This document shows positions 44,563 to 55,591 of a stretch of DNA of 64,000 nucleotides, in pieces. Origin of the DNA: Faecalibacter rhinopitheci. Lineage in GTDB: Bacteria > Bacteroidota > Bacteroidia > Flavobacteriales > Weeksellaceae. The stretch covers positions 124,001 through 188,000 of the forward strand of contig NZ_JADGIK010000003.1 of assembly GCF_015234135.1 (NCBI RefSeq), read 5' to 3'. The position numbers were made by a program, and so were the translations under genes. The notes beneath the pieces are model-generated. The model had not been told where the DNA came from, did no database searches, and was given only the letters and a program-made list of their open reading frames with translations. Position 1 is the stretch's first letter. Each line of letters starts with the position of its first letter.

Positions 44563-47500
44563 TTGTTCAGACAATATTACTTTTTTATTTTATGCCTATT
44601 TATGTTTGCAATTTTGCAAGCACAAGAACATAGTTGGCAAAATCCAAATCACAGAGTAGAAAATATTGAAGCAAATGACACTATTCGCCTTAAGAATTCA
44701 GGAGTTTTAGGTGAAAAAATTCAAATATTTGATCAAAATAATCAACTGATTTCTCCTTCTAACTATACAATCAATTATTATAGAAACGAAATATATCTTG
44801 ATTCTATTTACAATGGAAAACCTATTAAAATTACTTATTTCGTAAATCCACAACTTACAAAATCAATTATTTATAAAAGAGATTCTTCATTAATTGTTAC
44901 AAATGATAAAGAAATTGATGAATTTCACCGCATTGATCCATTGAATAAAACACAACGATTTGATGTTTTTAAAGGGTTAGAAAGTAAAGGTTCATTAATA
45001 CGTGGAATACGTTTTGGGAACAATCAAAGTGGATCTGTTCAATCTTCACTAGATTTAGAATTAAGTGGAAATTTATCGGATGATCTTACGATTAAAGCTG
45101 CTATTTCAGATAATAATGTACCTATCGAGACTGATGGATATACGCAAAAATTGCAAGATTTTGATAAAGTATATGTGGAGATTGCAAATAAGAATTCTAA
45201 AGTAAGAGCCGGACATATAGATATTAATCAAACAGAAGATTTTTATAATCGGTTTTCACAAAAAGTTACTGGTTTACAATTGTCTACTCGATTAGAAAAT
45301 GAAAATTCAACAACTGATATATTTGCAACAGGAAGTGTAACACGAGGAGAGTTTAAAGAAATTGATTTTATTGGTAAAGATGGAAATCAAGGACCTTACC
45401 GTCTTACTGGACAAAATAATGAGTTATATGTTATTGTACTTTCAGGTTCAGAAAAAGTTTTTATTGATGGGGTACAACTGACTCGTGGTGAAACTAATGA
45501 TTATGTAATTAATTACAATACTGGTGAAATTACATTTACAACCAATCGTTTAATTACTTCCAATACGCGTATTCATGTAGAATATCTGTACAATAGTCGT
45601 AATTATTCTCAATTATTTATATACGGTGGAATTCAACATCAACGAGATCGTTTTAAAATTGCAGGACATTTTTATTCCCAAACTGATTCCAAAAATAACG
45701 CATTAGGATCTGAGTTATCAAATGAAGAAAAACAAATCTTAGCTGATGCTGGAAATGATAAATCTAAAATGTATGGTGTTTCTGCCATCTTATCGGAATT
45801 TGATTCTAATAAAATTTTATATAAAAAATCTTTTCTAGGAGATTATCAATTGTTTGAATATTCAGCTAATCCTGATGATGAATTGTATCAAGTTACTTTT
45901 ACTTACATGGGTGCAAACAAAGGAAATTATCGTTCGATAAACGTTACGCAAAATGGTAAAGTATATGAATTTATAGAACCAATTGCTGGGATTCCGCAAG
46001 GAGATTATGAACCAATAAAGCAATTAGTTGCGCCTAAAAAGATACAAGTTTATACTTTGAATGGGAAATATGATTTTAAATCTGGTGGATTTATTCAATT
46101 TGATGGAGGAATTAGTAATCACGATACCAATTTGTTTTCTCCTCTCGATGATGAAGAAAATATAGGGTTGGCTGGTAGAGTGATGGCTCAAAAAGATTTT
46201 AAATATAAAAAATGGCGTTTAACTCCCACAGCAGAATTAGAATTTTTAAATCAAAATTATTATACAGTTGAAGGTATCAGAAATGTTGAGTTTGCACGTG
46301 ATTTTAATATTAGTCAAGAATTTTTAGGTCTTCGACAACTCTTTGCAAAAGCTGGTCTAGAGACTGATTGGAATAATAAATTAAAAACAACTTACCGTTT
46401 TTCTTACTTAGATTTTAAAGATTATTATAAAGGTTTTAAAAATGAAATTACCTCTAACTTTATAACTGATAAAGACGAATGGTCTGCCCAAGTTAATCAC
46501 CTAAATACTCAAGCTACAGACCAAGATTCAAAATATCTTCGATTTAATACAGAAGGAAAGAGAAAAATAGCTAAAGAAATTTATATCGGGACACGCTTTT
46601 ATGGAGAAAATAATGAATTAAATATTCACGAAAATCAACTTAAATCTCCCTTAAGTTTTAAATTTAATGAGTTCCAAATAAAGGGTGGATGGGCAGATTC
46701 TATTGGAAGAAAGATAGATGTTACTTTATATACGAGAAAAGACGATTCTATTCGATTGAATAATTGGGTTCATATGCAAAATAGCAAAGGAATTATTTTT
46801 AATTCGCAATTAATACAAAAAGCTGATCATCAATTAACATTCAATTTTCATTATCGTAAAGTAAATTACGAATATGAAAATTCACCCAATGAGTCTTTTA
46901 TGGTTGGAAATGTAAAATGGTATAAAGCTTTTTTCCATCAAGGTTTAACCGTTAATATGGATTATGGTTTAGGAAGTGGAGTAGAACCTCAACGAGAATT
47001 TCAGTATGTGAAAGTAGCCGATGGAATGGGGATCTATAAATGGACCGATTATAATGGTGATGGAATTGAACAATTGGATGAATTTGAAATTGCTGAATTT
47101 GTAGATCAAGCAAATTATATTCGTGTCTATACAAATACAATTGAGTATTTAAAAACAAATAAAAACGAATTTAATTTCTCGATGCGCATTCGTCCTCAAC
47201 AGATTTTTCAATCGAAGAATAAGTTTTTAGGACGTTGGTCATTTCAACAAGTAATTGCTGCTACAAATTCATTGCGTAAAGAAAATGATGCATTAGAGTG
47301 GAATCCATTCACAAATTCAGCGTCAATTTTAGGTAAAACTAGAAATATCAGATCGATTGTATATTTTAATCAAGGAGCGAATTATAAATGGTTAGCAACT
47401 TATACTTTTAATCAACAAGCGAATCAGACCTATGTATATACAGGAGCTGAAGCCAGAGATATGCAAACTAATACATTATTAGTTCGCTATAATTTGAATG

Positions 47501-47979
47501 AAAGTCTTTATGTACAAAACGAAACAGAAGTATCAAAAATTAAGACAAATTCAGATTTATTTGCATCTCGTCGTTATCAACTAGAAAACTATAAATTATA
47601 TCCTAAAGTTACTTACCAATACGGAAAAAGTCTACATACATCTTTGTTTTATGCTTATCAACATAAACGAAATAAAATAGGAATTGAAGAATTAAATCAA
47701 TCAGAATTAGGTGCTGAAATTCAATGGACTGAGGTTTCTAAAATGAGTTTATTAGGAAGTTATTCTTTTGTAAAAAATGCTTTTATAGGAAATGGAGAAT
47801 CTGTTGTAGGAAACCAAATGATGGATGGTTTACGTGCCGGAAATAATATGGTTTGGCAATTACAAGTGCAGCGACAAATCAACTCCTTCTTACAACTGAA
47901 TATTTCGTACGACGGTCGTAAAACTGAAGAGAATAAAGCGATTCATACGGGAAGTGTGCAATTACAAGCAAGGTTTTAA
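44563..47979 (+). CDS. Large putative outer-membrane beta-barrel protein
   Basis: An 1138-residue protein starting at TTG (44563); a hydrophobic signal (FFILCLFMFAILQAQ) follows and no ATG precedes it. Residues 150-360 contain GSLIRGIRFGNNQSGSVQSSLDLELSG and YVINYNTGEITFTTNRLITSNTRIHVEYLYN, which resemble pieces of the large T9SS translocon protein SprA and related barrels. The rest alternates polar and aromatic strands and ends in LQARF, a typical last barrel strand. No plug or sorting domain. It may be a porin-like export or adhesion barrel; function unknown. Confidence 0.7.
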   Translation: MFRQYYFFILCLFMFAILQAQEHSWQNPNHRVENIEANDTIRLKNSGVLGEKIQIFDQNNQLISPSNYTINYYRNEIYLDSIYNGKPIKITYFVNPQLTKSIIYKRDSSLIVTNDKEIDEFHRIDPLNKTQRFDVFKGLESKGSLIRGIRFGNNQSGSVQSSLDLELSGNLSDDLTIKAAISDNNVPIETDGYTQKLQDFDKVYVEIANKNSKVRAGHIDINQTEDFYNRFSQKVTGLQLSTRLENENSTTDIFATGSVTRGEFKEIDFIGKDGNQGPYRLTGQNNELYVIVLSGSEKVFIDGVQLTRGETNDYVINYNTGEITFTTNRLITSNTRIHVEYLYNSRNYSQLFIYGGIQHQRDRFKIAGHFYSQTDSKNNALGSELSNEEKQILADAGNDKSKMYGVSAILSEFDSNKILYKKSFLGDYQLFEYSANPDDELYQVTFTYMGANKGNYRSINVTQNGKVYEFIEPIAGIPQGDYEPIKQLVAPKKIQVYTLNGKYDFKSGGFIQFDGGISNHDTNLFSPLDDEENIGLAGRVMAQKDFKYKKWRLTPTAELEFLNQNYYTVEGIRNVEFARDFNISQEFLGLRQLFAKAGLETDWNNKLKTTYRFSYLDFKDYYKGFKNEITSNFITDKDEWSAQVNHLNTQATDQDSKYLRFNTEGKRKIAKEIYIGTRFYGENNELNIHENQLKSPLSFKFNEFQIKGGWADSIGRKIDVTLYTRKDDSIRLNNWVHMQNSKGIIFNSQLIQKADHQLTFNFHYRKVNYEYENSPNESFMVGNVKWYKAFFHQGLTVNMDYGLGSGVEPQREFQYVKVADGMGIYKWTDYNGDGIEQLDEFEIAEFVDQANYIRVYTNTIEYLKTNKNEFNFSMRIRPQQIFQSKNKFLGRWSFQQVIAATNSLRKENDALEWNPFTNSASILGKTRNIRSIVYFNQGANYKWLATYTFNQQANQTYVYTGAEARDMQTNTLLVRYNLNESLYVQNETEVSKIKTNSDLFASRRYQLENYKLYPKVTYQYGKSLHTSLFYAYQHKRNKIGIEELNQSELGAEIQWTEVSKMSLLGSYSFVKNAFIGNGESVVGNQMMDGLRAGNNMVWQLQVQRQINSFLQLNISYDGRKTEENKAIHTGSVQLQARF

Positions 47980-48001
47980 TCGAATGATGAATTTTAGTCC
48001 A

Positions 48002-48137
48002 AGCTGAATTCATTTCAGCTTCTCATTTGATAAGATCCTGAAATGAATTCAGGATGAAGAAATAGAGCTGTTATTCCGAGCTTGTCGAGGAATCTAATAT
48101 TTATTCAATTCCAAAGTCATGTTGAACCTGTTTCAAC
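48002..48137. repeat. Cluster of three REP-like palindromes
   Basis: AGCTGAA/TTCAGCT (48002-48020), TCCTGAA/TTCAGGA (48036-48054) and GTTGAA/TTCAAC (48121-48137), each with a loop of about five bases, in one gap. An imperfect ATTCC...GGAAT hairpin lies between them (about 48072-48093). The design matches 11503-11570. The rest of this 309-base gap holds only the terminator below. Confidence 0.6.
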
Positions 48138-48234
48138 ATCTCATTTCTTATATCATTAAATGTGATTCTGATGATGAGTTCAGTATATTTATAAAGTGTC
48201 ATACTAATATTAATAAAGTAATAATTATAAAACA

Positions 48235-48266
48235 TAAAAAAACCTCGCTCATTGAGCGAGGTTTTA
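48235..48266 (-). terminator. Terminator of icd
   Basis: AAAACCTCGCTC pairs with GAGCGAGGTTTT; A-run on the plus strand gives a T-run after the hairpin on the minus strand. Confidence 0.82.
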
Positions 48267-48288
48267 TATTTAGAATCTAATTTAAAAA

Positions 48289-50596
<2,308 letters not shown>

Positions 50597-50853
50597 CAAT
50601 TTTTAATGTTTTTTAGCAGCGCGTAACAACTTGTTTTCCTTGATTTTTAGCATAATTTTCACAGTTGATTTTGAACTATTCAAGTTGATAATTTTATGGC
50701 CTTAAAAAAGTGAATTTGCATAATAATTAATCTTAAAATTATTAATTTAAGACATTTTAGAGGGAATTAATTTGGATGTGCATTGAGGTAATGAAACTAA
50801 AAAACAATTTTTTCTAATTTTGAATTTATATTTTAGCAAAAATCTTATCAAAT

Positions 50854-51807
50854 TTGAATACTAACCTAGGAACAATTGCATTTTATAACGTAGAAAATTT
50901 TTATGCAGATCGTACTTTAAAAGAAGAAACCTTTCTTCCAAGTAACTTTTCTAAATGGAAAGAGAAGCGTTATCATCTAAAAGTAGATAAAATTTCGTTT
51001 GCTATAGCAAAGATAGGAAAGAGAGATACAGATCAATTACCTTTATTGGTAGGTCTTGCTGAGGTTGAGAATAATTTTGTCTTGGAAGATTTAATTAATC
51101 ATACTAACCTAAAAGAAGGAAATTATGATTATATACTCCATGAATCTTTAGATGAAAGAAATATTAATGTAGGGTGTATTTATCGCAAAGATTTAATCAC
51201 AATAAATAAATCCGAACCTATCAGAATCGTTTTTAAAAATCAGTTAGGAGAAAAATCTTATACACGAGATATTTTATATCTAGAGGCAGATTTATCAGGG
51301 GAAACCATATATTTTTTTATAGTTCATCTACCTTCTAAAATTGATAAGGAATTAAATCAAATGAAGCGAAAAATCTTATTAACTAAGATAAAATCTCGTG
51401 TGGATGAACTATTATCTGAAAATCCAAAAGCAAAAATTATGGTGATGGGAGATTTTAACGATACGCCTTCCAATGACGATTTAAGAGAGATTTTAGATAC
51501 AAGATCAAAAAAACACGAAATAATTCATCATGAATTATTTAATCCAATGGTCGAATTAATGAACTATAAACGTGGTTCTTTAGTACATCAAAAACAATGG
51601 ATGCTTTTTGATCAAATGTTATTTTCTAAAGAATTTTTAACAAGCAAAAATGCTATAGAACATCTAAAAACTGATATTTTTGATGCATCTTTTTTAACGA
51701 CAAATGTTGCTAAATATGGTGCTTTTCCGCATCGTAGTTTTATTGGTTCAAAATATTTAGGAGGATATAGTGATCATTTTCCGATTTATACAATAATAAA
51801 ATATTAA
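50854..51807 (+). CDS. Endonuclease/exonuclease/phosphatase family protein
   Basis: A 317-residue Mg-dependent phosphoesterase fold. FYNVENFY, LVGLAEVENNFVLEDLI (metal Glu), VHLPSK, VMGDFNDTPSNDDL (Asp/Asn) and YSDHFPIYTI (Asp-His) are the family's catalytic blocks. It starts with TTG at 50854; a stop codon lies in frame 33 bases upstream and no ATG intervenes. Substrate could be DNA, RNA or a phosphoester. A related gene begins at the end of the window. Confidence 0.82.
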   Translation: MNTNLGTIAFYNVENFYADRTLKEETFLPSNFSKWKEKRYHLKVDKISFAIAKIGKRDTDQLPLLVGLAEVENNFVLEDLINHTNLKEGNYDYILHESLDERNINVGCIYRKDLITINKSEPIRIVFKNQLGEKSYTRDILYLEADLSGETIYFFIVHLPSKIDKELNQMKRKILLTKIKSRVDELLSENPKAKIMVMGDFNDTPSNDDLREILDTRSKKHEIIHHELFNPMVELMNYKRGSLVHQKQWMLFDQMLFSKEFLTSKNAIEHLKTDIFDASFLTTNVAKYGAFPHRSFIGSKYLGGYSDHFPIYTIIKY

Positions 51808-51834
51808 ATTTGCAAGGATTAAATTAATTTTGAA

Positions 51835-52308
51835 GTGAGAATTCAAGACAATGGCCAAGTTGAATTAGATGGAATTGATAAGTCAATTCTGAATGCATTT
51901 ATGGAAAATGCAAATATTCCAGTTTCACAGCTTGCCAAAGAATTATTAATTTCTAATACAGCGGTGCATCAGCGCATCAAAAAATTAGAAACTTCAGGTT
52001 TAATTCATTCAACCAAAACTATTATAAATCCTAGTATTTTAGGATTTACTACGATGTCTTTTGTAGGAGTTTTTATGGATAAACCATCCGCTTATAAAAC
52101 TGTTATACGATCATTAGAAGATATTCCAGAAGTTGTTGAAGCTCATTTTACAACTGGAAATTATGGCATATTTTTGAAAATTCTTTGTAAAGACAACATG
52201 CATTTAATGAATGTCTTGAACAAAAAAATTCAACAAATTGATGGAGTTACTAGAACCGAAACAATTATTTCTTTAGAACAAACAATTAATAGACAAATCA
52301 AACTTTAA
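51835..52308 (+). CDS. Lrp/AsnC-family transcription regulator
   Basis: A 157-residue regulator: N-terminal HTH (LDGIDKSILNAFMENANIPVSQLAKELLISNTAVHQRIKKLETSGLI split over residues 6-52) and C-terminal RAM domain with GNYGIFLKILCKD. It binds amino acids or related effectors and DNA as an oligomer. Start is GTG at 51835. It lies 27 bases after the phosphoesterase gene and 9 before deoC. The regulated genes are not obvious. Confidence 0.87.
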   Translation: MRIQDNGQVELDGIDKSILNAFMENANIPVSQLAKELLISNTAVHQRIKKLETSGLIHSTKTIINPSILGFTTMSFVGVFMDKPSAYKTVIRSLEDIPEVVEAHFTTGNYGIFLKILCKDNMHLMNVLNKKIQQIDGVTRTETIISLEQTINRQIKL

Positions 52309-52317
52309 TAAATAAAG

Positions 52318-53061
52318 ATGAGTATTAAAACATATTTAGACTCGACGTATCTTAAAACACCAGAGCAAGCCGGAATTTCTAATTCTGAAACTTTAGATAA
52401 AGTAAGAGCTTTGGCACATGAAGCAATGGAGAATAAAATCTTTGCTGTAATGATTCGCCCAGATTATGTACGTTCGATTCGTGAATTGTTAGACGAAAAT
52501 AAATCAGACGTTACACTAGGAACAGTAATTGATTTTCCGGAAGGAAAGAATGATATCAACGAAAAATTAAGAGAAGCTCAGAAGGCGATTGCGGATGGAG
52601 CGGATGAGTTGGATTTTGTAATAAACTATGGAGCTTTTAAAAAAGGTGAAATAGGTAAGGTTGAAGAAGAAGTAGAATCTTGTACTACTGTAGCCTTAAG
52701 AGAAGGTAAAGTAGTAAAATGGATTATTGAAACTGCTGCTTTAACGGATGACGAAATTGTTGCGATTACTAAATTGGTTCGAAATACTGTTAATAATAAA
52801 ATTGGACAAGAATATGCTGATAAAGTTTTTGTGAAATCTTCGACTGGTTTTTATCAAACTCCAAATGGTGAACCAAATGGAGCAAATGAGCATGTTATTA
52901 AACTAATGTTGGATAATGCAGGATCTTTACCAGTTAAAGCTTCTGGAGGAGTTCGTAATATTGAGGAAGCTCAAAAAATGATTGATTTAGGTGTCAAAAG
53001 AATTGGTACTTCTTCTGCTTTAGCTATAGTAAATGGTGAACAAGTTAAAGGGGATTATTAA
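52318..53061 (+). CDS. deoC: Deoxyribose-phosphate aldolase
   Basis: A 247-residue TIM-barrel class I aldolase that splits deoxyribose 5-phosphate to acetaldehyde and glyceraldehyde 3-phosphate. ELDFVINYG (Asp99), the Schiff-base Lys173 in VFVKSSTGF, and the second Lys in VKASGGVRN are in place. It probably shares a transcript with the Lrp-type gene. Confidence 0.93.
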   Translation: MSIKTYLDSTYLKTPEQAGISNSETLDKVRALAHEAMENKIFAVMIRPDYVRSIRELLDENKSDVTLGTVIDFPEGKNDINEKLREAQKAIADGADELDFVINYGAFKKGEIGKVEEEVESCTTVALREGKVVKWIIETAALTDDEIVAITKLVRNTVNNKIGQEYADKVFVKSSTGFYQTPNGEPNGANEHVIKLMLDNAGSLPVKASGGVRNIEEAQKMIDLGVKRIGTSSALAIVNGEQVKGDY

Positions 53062-53079
53062 TTCTTTTAATTCAATAAA

Positions 53080-53114
53080 AAAAAACGTCTTTATTTCAAA
53101 TAAAGACGTTTTTT
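53080..53114. terminator. Bidirectional intrinsic terminator
   Basis: AAAAAACGTCTTTATT pairs with AATAAAGACGTTTTTT (with a bulged base) between deoC and the converging mvaD. Confidence 0.82.
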
Positions 53115-53130
53115 GTTGCTGTAAATTTAT

Positions 53131-54195
53131 TTAGAAACTTACTTTATCTTGTATATAATTTCCGTTCTGGCAAAATTGTTTTAATTCATTTTCAATGAAA
53201 ATTTCAATCGCTTCAGCATCTTGTGCCGGATATAGTAAGTGTACATTTGCACCAGCATCTAATGTAAAGTAGAGTTGATTTCCTGTTTCACGACGAAACT
53301 CCCATAATTTGTCAAGAGCAGCAACGGTATTAGGTTTCATTAAAATAAATGCAGGATTAGACATCATCATCATCGCATGTAATGTTAATGCTTCATGTTC
53401 TACTAATTCTCCAAATGCTTTTACATCACCTTGTTTTAAAATAGGAAGAAGCTTTTGTAAATTCTCATTTGCTTCTATAAATCGACGTTCAGCATAAGGA
53501 TGACCGTTCATTAAATTATGTCCTACAGTAGAGGATACAGTCTTTTGTCCTTCATGAATCAATAAAATTGTATCATGGAAAGTTTTAAAAACATCATGTA
53601 TTTCATGATCTGGATATTTAGTTCCGTAAAGATCAGAGCTACCTTCTATAAAATCATTTTCTCCCCATTCAACCAATCCTTTATATACCGATCGACATGC
53701 ACTTCCTGAACCTAGTCGAGCTAAAAAAGAAGCTTTTTTTAATGCTTCTTCTTCTGATAAAATTGCTCCCAATTGTTGCTCAATTTGTACTAAACATATA
53801 GCCATTGCACTCATTCCAGAAGCAGAAGATGCTATTCCGGAACTATGAGGGAATGAATTTGAAGTGAATACCTCAAAACTAAATTGTTCTAAAAAAGGAA
53901 TATACGCTGTGATTCTTTCAAAAAATGTAATAATTTTTGGCGCAAAACTTTCTTTGTATTCACCTTCTAGATATACTTTTACATCATAACCTTTTTCAGT
54001 TTTTGGTGTAAATTTTAAAATAGTGTCTGTATATGAATTTGTTAGAGTATAACTAATAGAACTGTTCGTCGGAATTTGATTTTCCTTTTTTCCCCAATAT
54101 TTTATCAATGCAATATTAGATGGACTATGTGCAGAAACTTCCCCTGTAAATAGTGTGTAATTAGATTGTAAAGTTGTGTGAAATTGCTTTTCCAT
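53131..54195 (-). CDS. mvaD: Diphosphomevalonate decarboxylase
   Basis: A 354-residue GHMP kinase-superfamily enzyme, last step of the mevalonate route to isopentenyl diphosphate. The N-terminal SPSNIALIKYWGKK and the phosphate-binding NSFPHSSGIASSASGMSAMA loop are typical, followed by FTLDAGANVHLLYP with catalytic Asp. Flavobacteria use the mevalonate pathway, in line with this. It lies 15 bases after an SDR gene. Confidence 0.92.
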   Translation of the reverse strand: MEKQFHTTLQSNYTLFTGEVSAHSPSNIALIKYWGKKENQIPTNSSISYTLTNSYTDTILKFTPKTEKGYDVKVYLEGEYKESFAPKIITFFERITAYIPFLEQFSFEVFTSNSFPHSSGIASSASGMSAMAICLVQIEQQLGAILSEEEALKKASFLARLGSGSACRSVYKGLVEWGENDFIEGSSDLYGTKYPDHEIHDVFKTFHDTILLIHEGQKTVSSTVGHNLMNGHPYAERRFIEANENLQKLLPILKQGDVKAFGELVEHEALTLHAMMMMSNPAFILMKPNTVAALDKLWEFRRETGNQLYFTLDAGANVHLLYPAQDAEAIEIFIENELKQFCQNGNYIQDKVSF

Positions 54196-54210
54196 AAAGG
54201 TGAAAATATA

Positions 54211-55209
54211 TTATTTAGAAGAAATAAGGTTTTGATAGTTTTTAAAATGAAAATCTAGCGCCTCATTTATAGGAATAAAATTATAATTTAAGGTCTTAAT
54301 TATTTTTGAATTATCGTACTTGGTAAATGTTGTTAACGCCTGAAAAGTTCCTTTGTCTAGCGAAGGCGTTCCTAAAAACTTAGTGAAATTGGTAGCAATT
54401 TGTATAGCTTTTAAAGAATTATTTGTAATAGACTTTAGAGGTTTTTGCTTCTTATCTGCAATATTTTTTAGTACTGTAGTGTAGGATAAGTTTTCCGCAT
54501 TTAAAATGAATTTTTGATTGTAAATTTTCTTTGAATATAATTCTAGAATAATATTTACAACATCTCTTACATCAATAAATCCTGTTCCGCCAGAAGGTGC
54601 ATATTTATTCATAAAATTATCTTGAAATAATTTTTCACTTTCTCGTTTCCCATCAAAAGATCCGATAATTACTGAAGGATTTACAACCAGTACATTTAAT
54701 CCTTCTTGAGATCCTCTCCATACTTCCATTTCAGATCTATATTTAGAGATGGCGTACATTGAATGTCTTGCGTTACTATTCCAAGTTGATTGTTCATCTA
54801 TTAATTTCGTAACCGGATTTAAATCATCCATTGCAGCAATAGAACTTAGGTATATAAAATTCTTTACACCTGAAGCTATTGCTTCATTTATTAAAGCCTC
54901 TGTTCCATCCACATTAGTCTGGATAATTTTGTTTTCATCTTTACGATCAAAACTTACAAATGCAGCAGTATGAAATATGGTTGTAACATCTTTTAGTGCA
55001 ACGGGTAAAAATGTAATATCTAATAAATCGCCTTCAATCCATTCAATTTTATGAAAAATTTCTTGCGATTTATTCCTTTTAAAAAAGTATTCAACTTCTC
55101 GGATATTTGATGTAGAACGCTTTAAAGCACGAACTTTTTCTCCTCTCTCAATTAATTGCAGTAATAAATTGCTTCCTACTAAGCCAGTTCCACCAGTTAC
55201 AAATATCAT
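54211..55209 (-). CDS. NAD-dependent epimerase/dehydratase-like protein
   Basis: A 332-residue extended SDR: VTGGTGLVGSNLLLQLI (Gly-rich cofactor loop), GDLLD, YLSSIAAM (Ser) and YAISKYRSE (Tyr-Lys). The sequence is akin to dihydroflavonol reductase-like proteins of Bacteroidota; substrate unknown. A TATTTTTG box (55237-55244, minus strand) lies 28 bases upstream. It probably shares a transcript with mvaD, but a role in isoprenoid metabolism is not shown. Confidence 0.83.
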   Translation of the reverse strand: MIFVTGGTGLVGSNLLLQLIERGEKVRALKRSTSNIREVEYFFKRNKSQEIFHKIEWIEGDLLDITFLPVALKDVTTIFHTAAFVSFDRKDENKIIQTNVDGTEALINEAIASGVKNFIYLSSIAAMDDLNPVTKLIDEQSTWNSNARHSMYAISKYRSEMEVWRGSQEGLNVLVVNPSVIIGSFDGKRESEKLFQDNFMNKYAPSGGTGFIDVRDVVNIILELYSKKIYNQKFILNAENLSYTTVLKNIADKKQKPLKSITNNSLKAIQIATNFTKFLGTPSLDKGTFQALTTFTKYDNSKIIKTLNYNFIPINEALDFHFKNYQNLISSK

Positions 55210-55591
55210 TTTTTATTTTTCTTTTGAAAACATATTCAAAAATAAGAAAAATAATATAGCTCTGCAGATCAAGGAAAAATGAATAGTAATAAATAGGTTA
55301 TTGTGTATGTTGATTAATTTAGATTTATCCTAAATAGCATAATTTATTATGTTAAATTTTCGTATAAATATACATTCTTTAAAACTATATTGTGTGTAAA
55401 AACGTGTAATTATCTGTAAATCAAAGTGTAGAAAATCAAAGCTTAATATGATAAAAACGTAATAAAGTTATTTATAATTACGAACCAATTGCTAGTAAGT
55501 TAATATATAAAGTATTGAATTATTTTATAAATGTGAACTATTTCTTAAAATTAAGTTAATATTGCCAATAAATTAATTACTTGTTAAAATC
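55210..55591. other. AT-rich gap between divergent genes
   Basis: A 382-base stretch between the SDR gene and the SusC gene. It contains the SDR promoter box at 55237-55244 and a weak TAATATTG box (55558-55565) close to the SusC start. I see no open frame, tRNA or clear hairpin in it. Confidence 0.5.
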
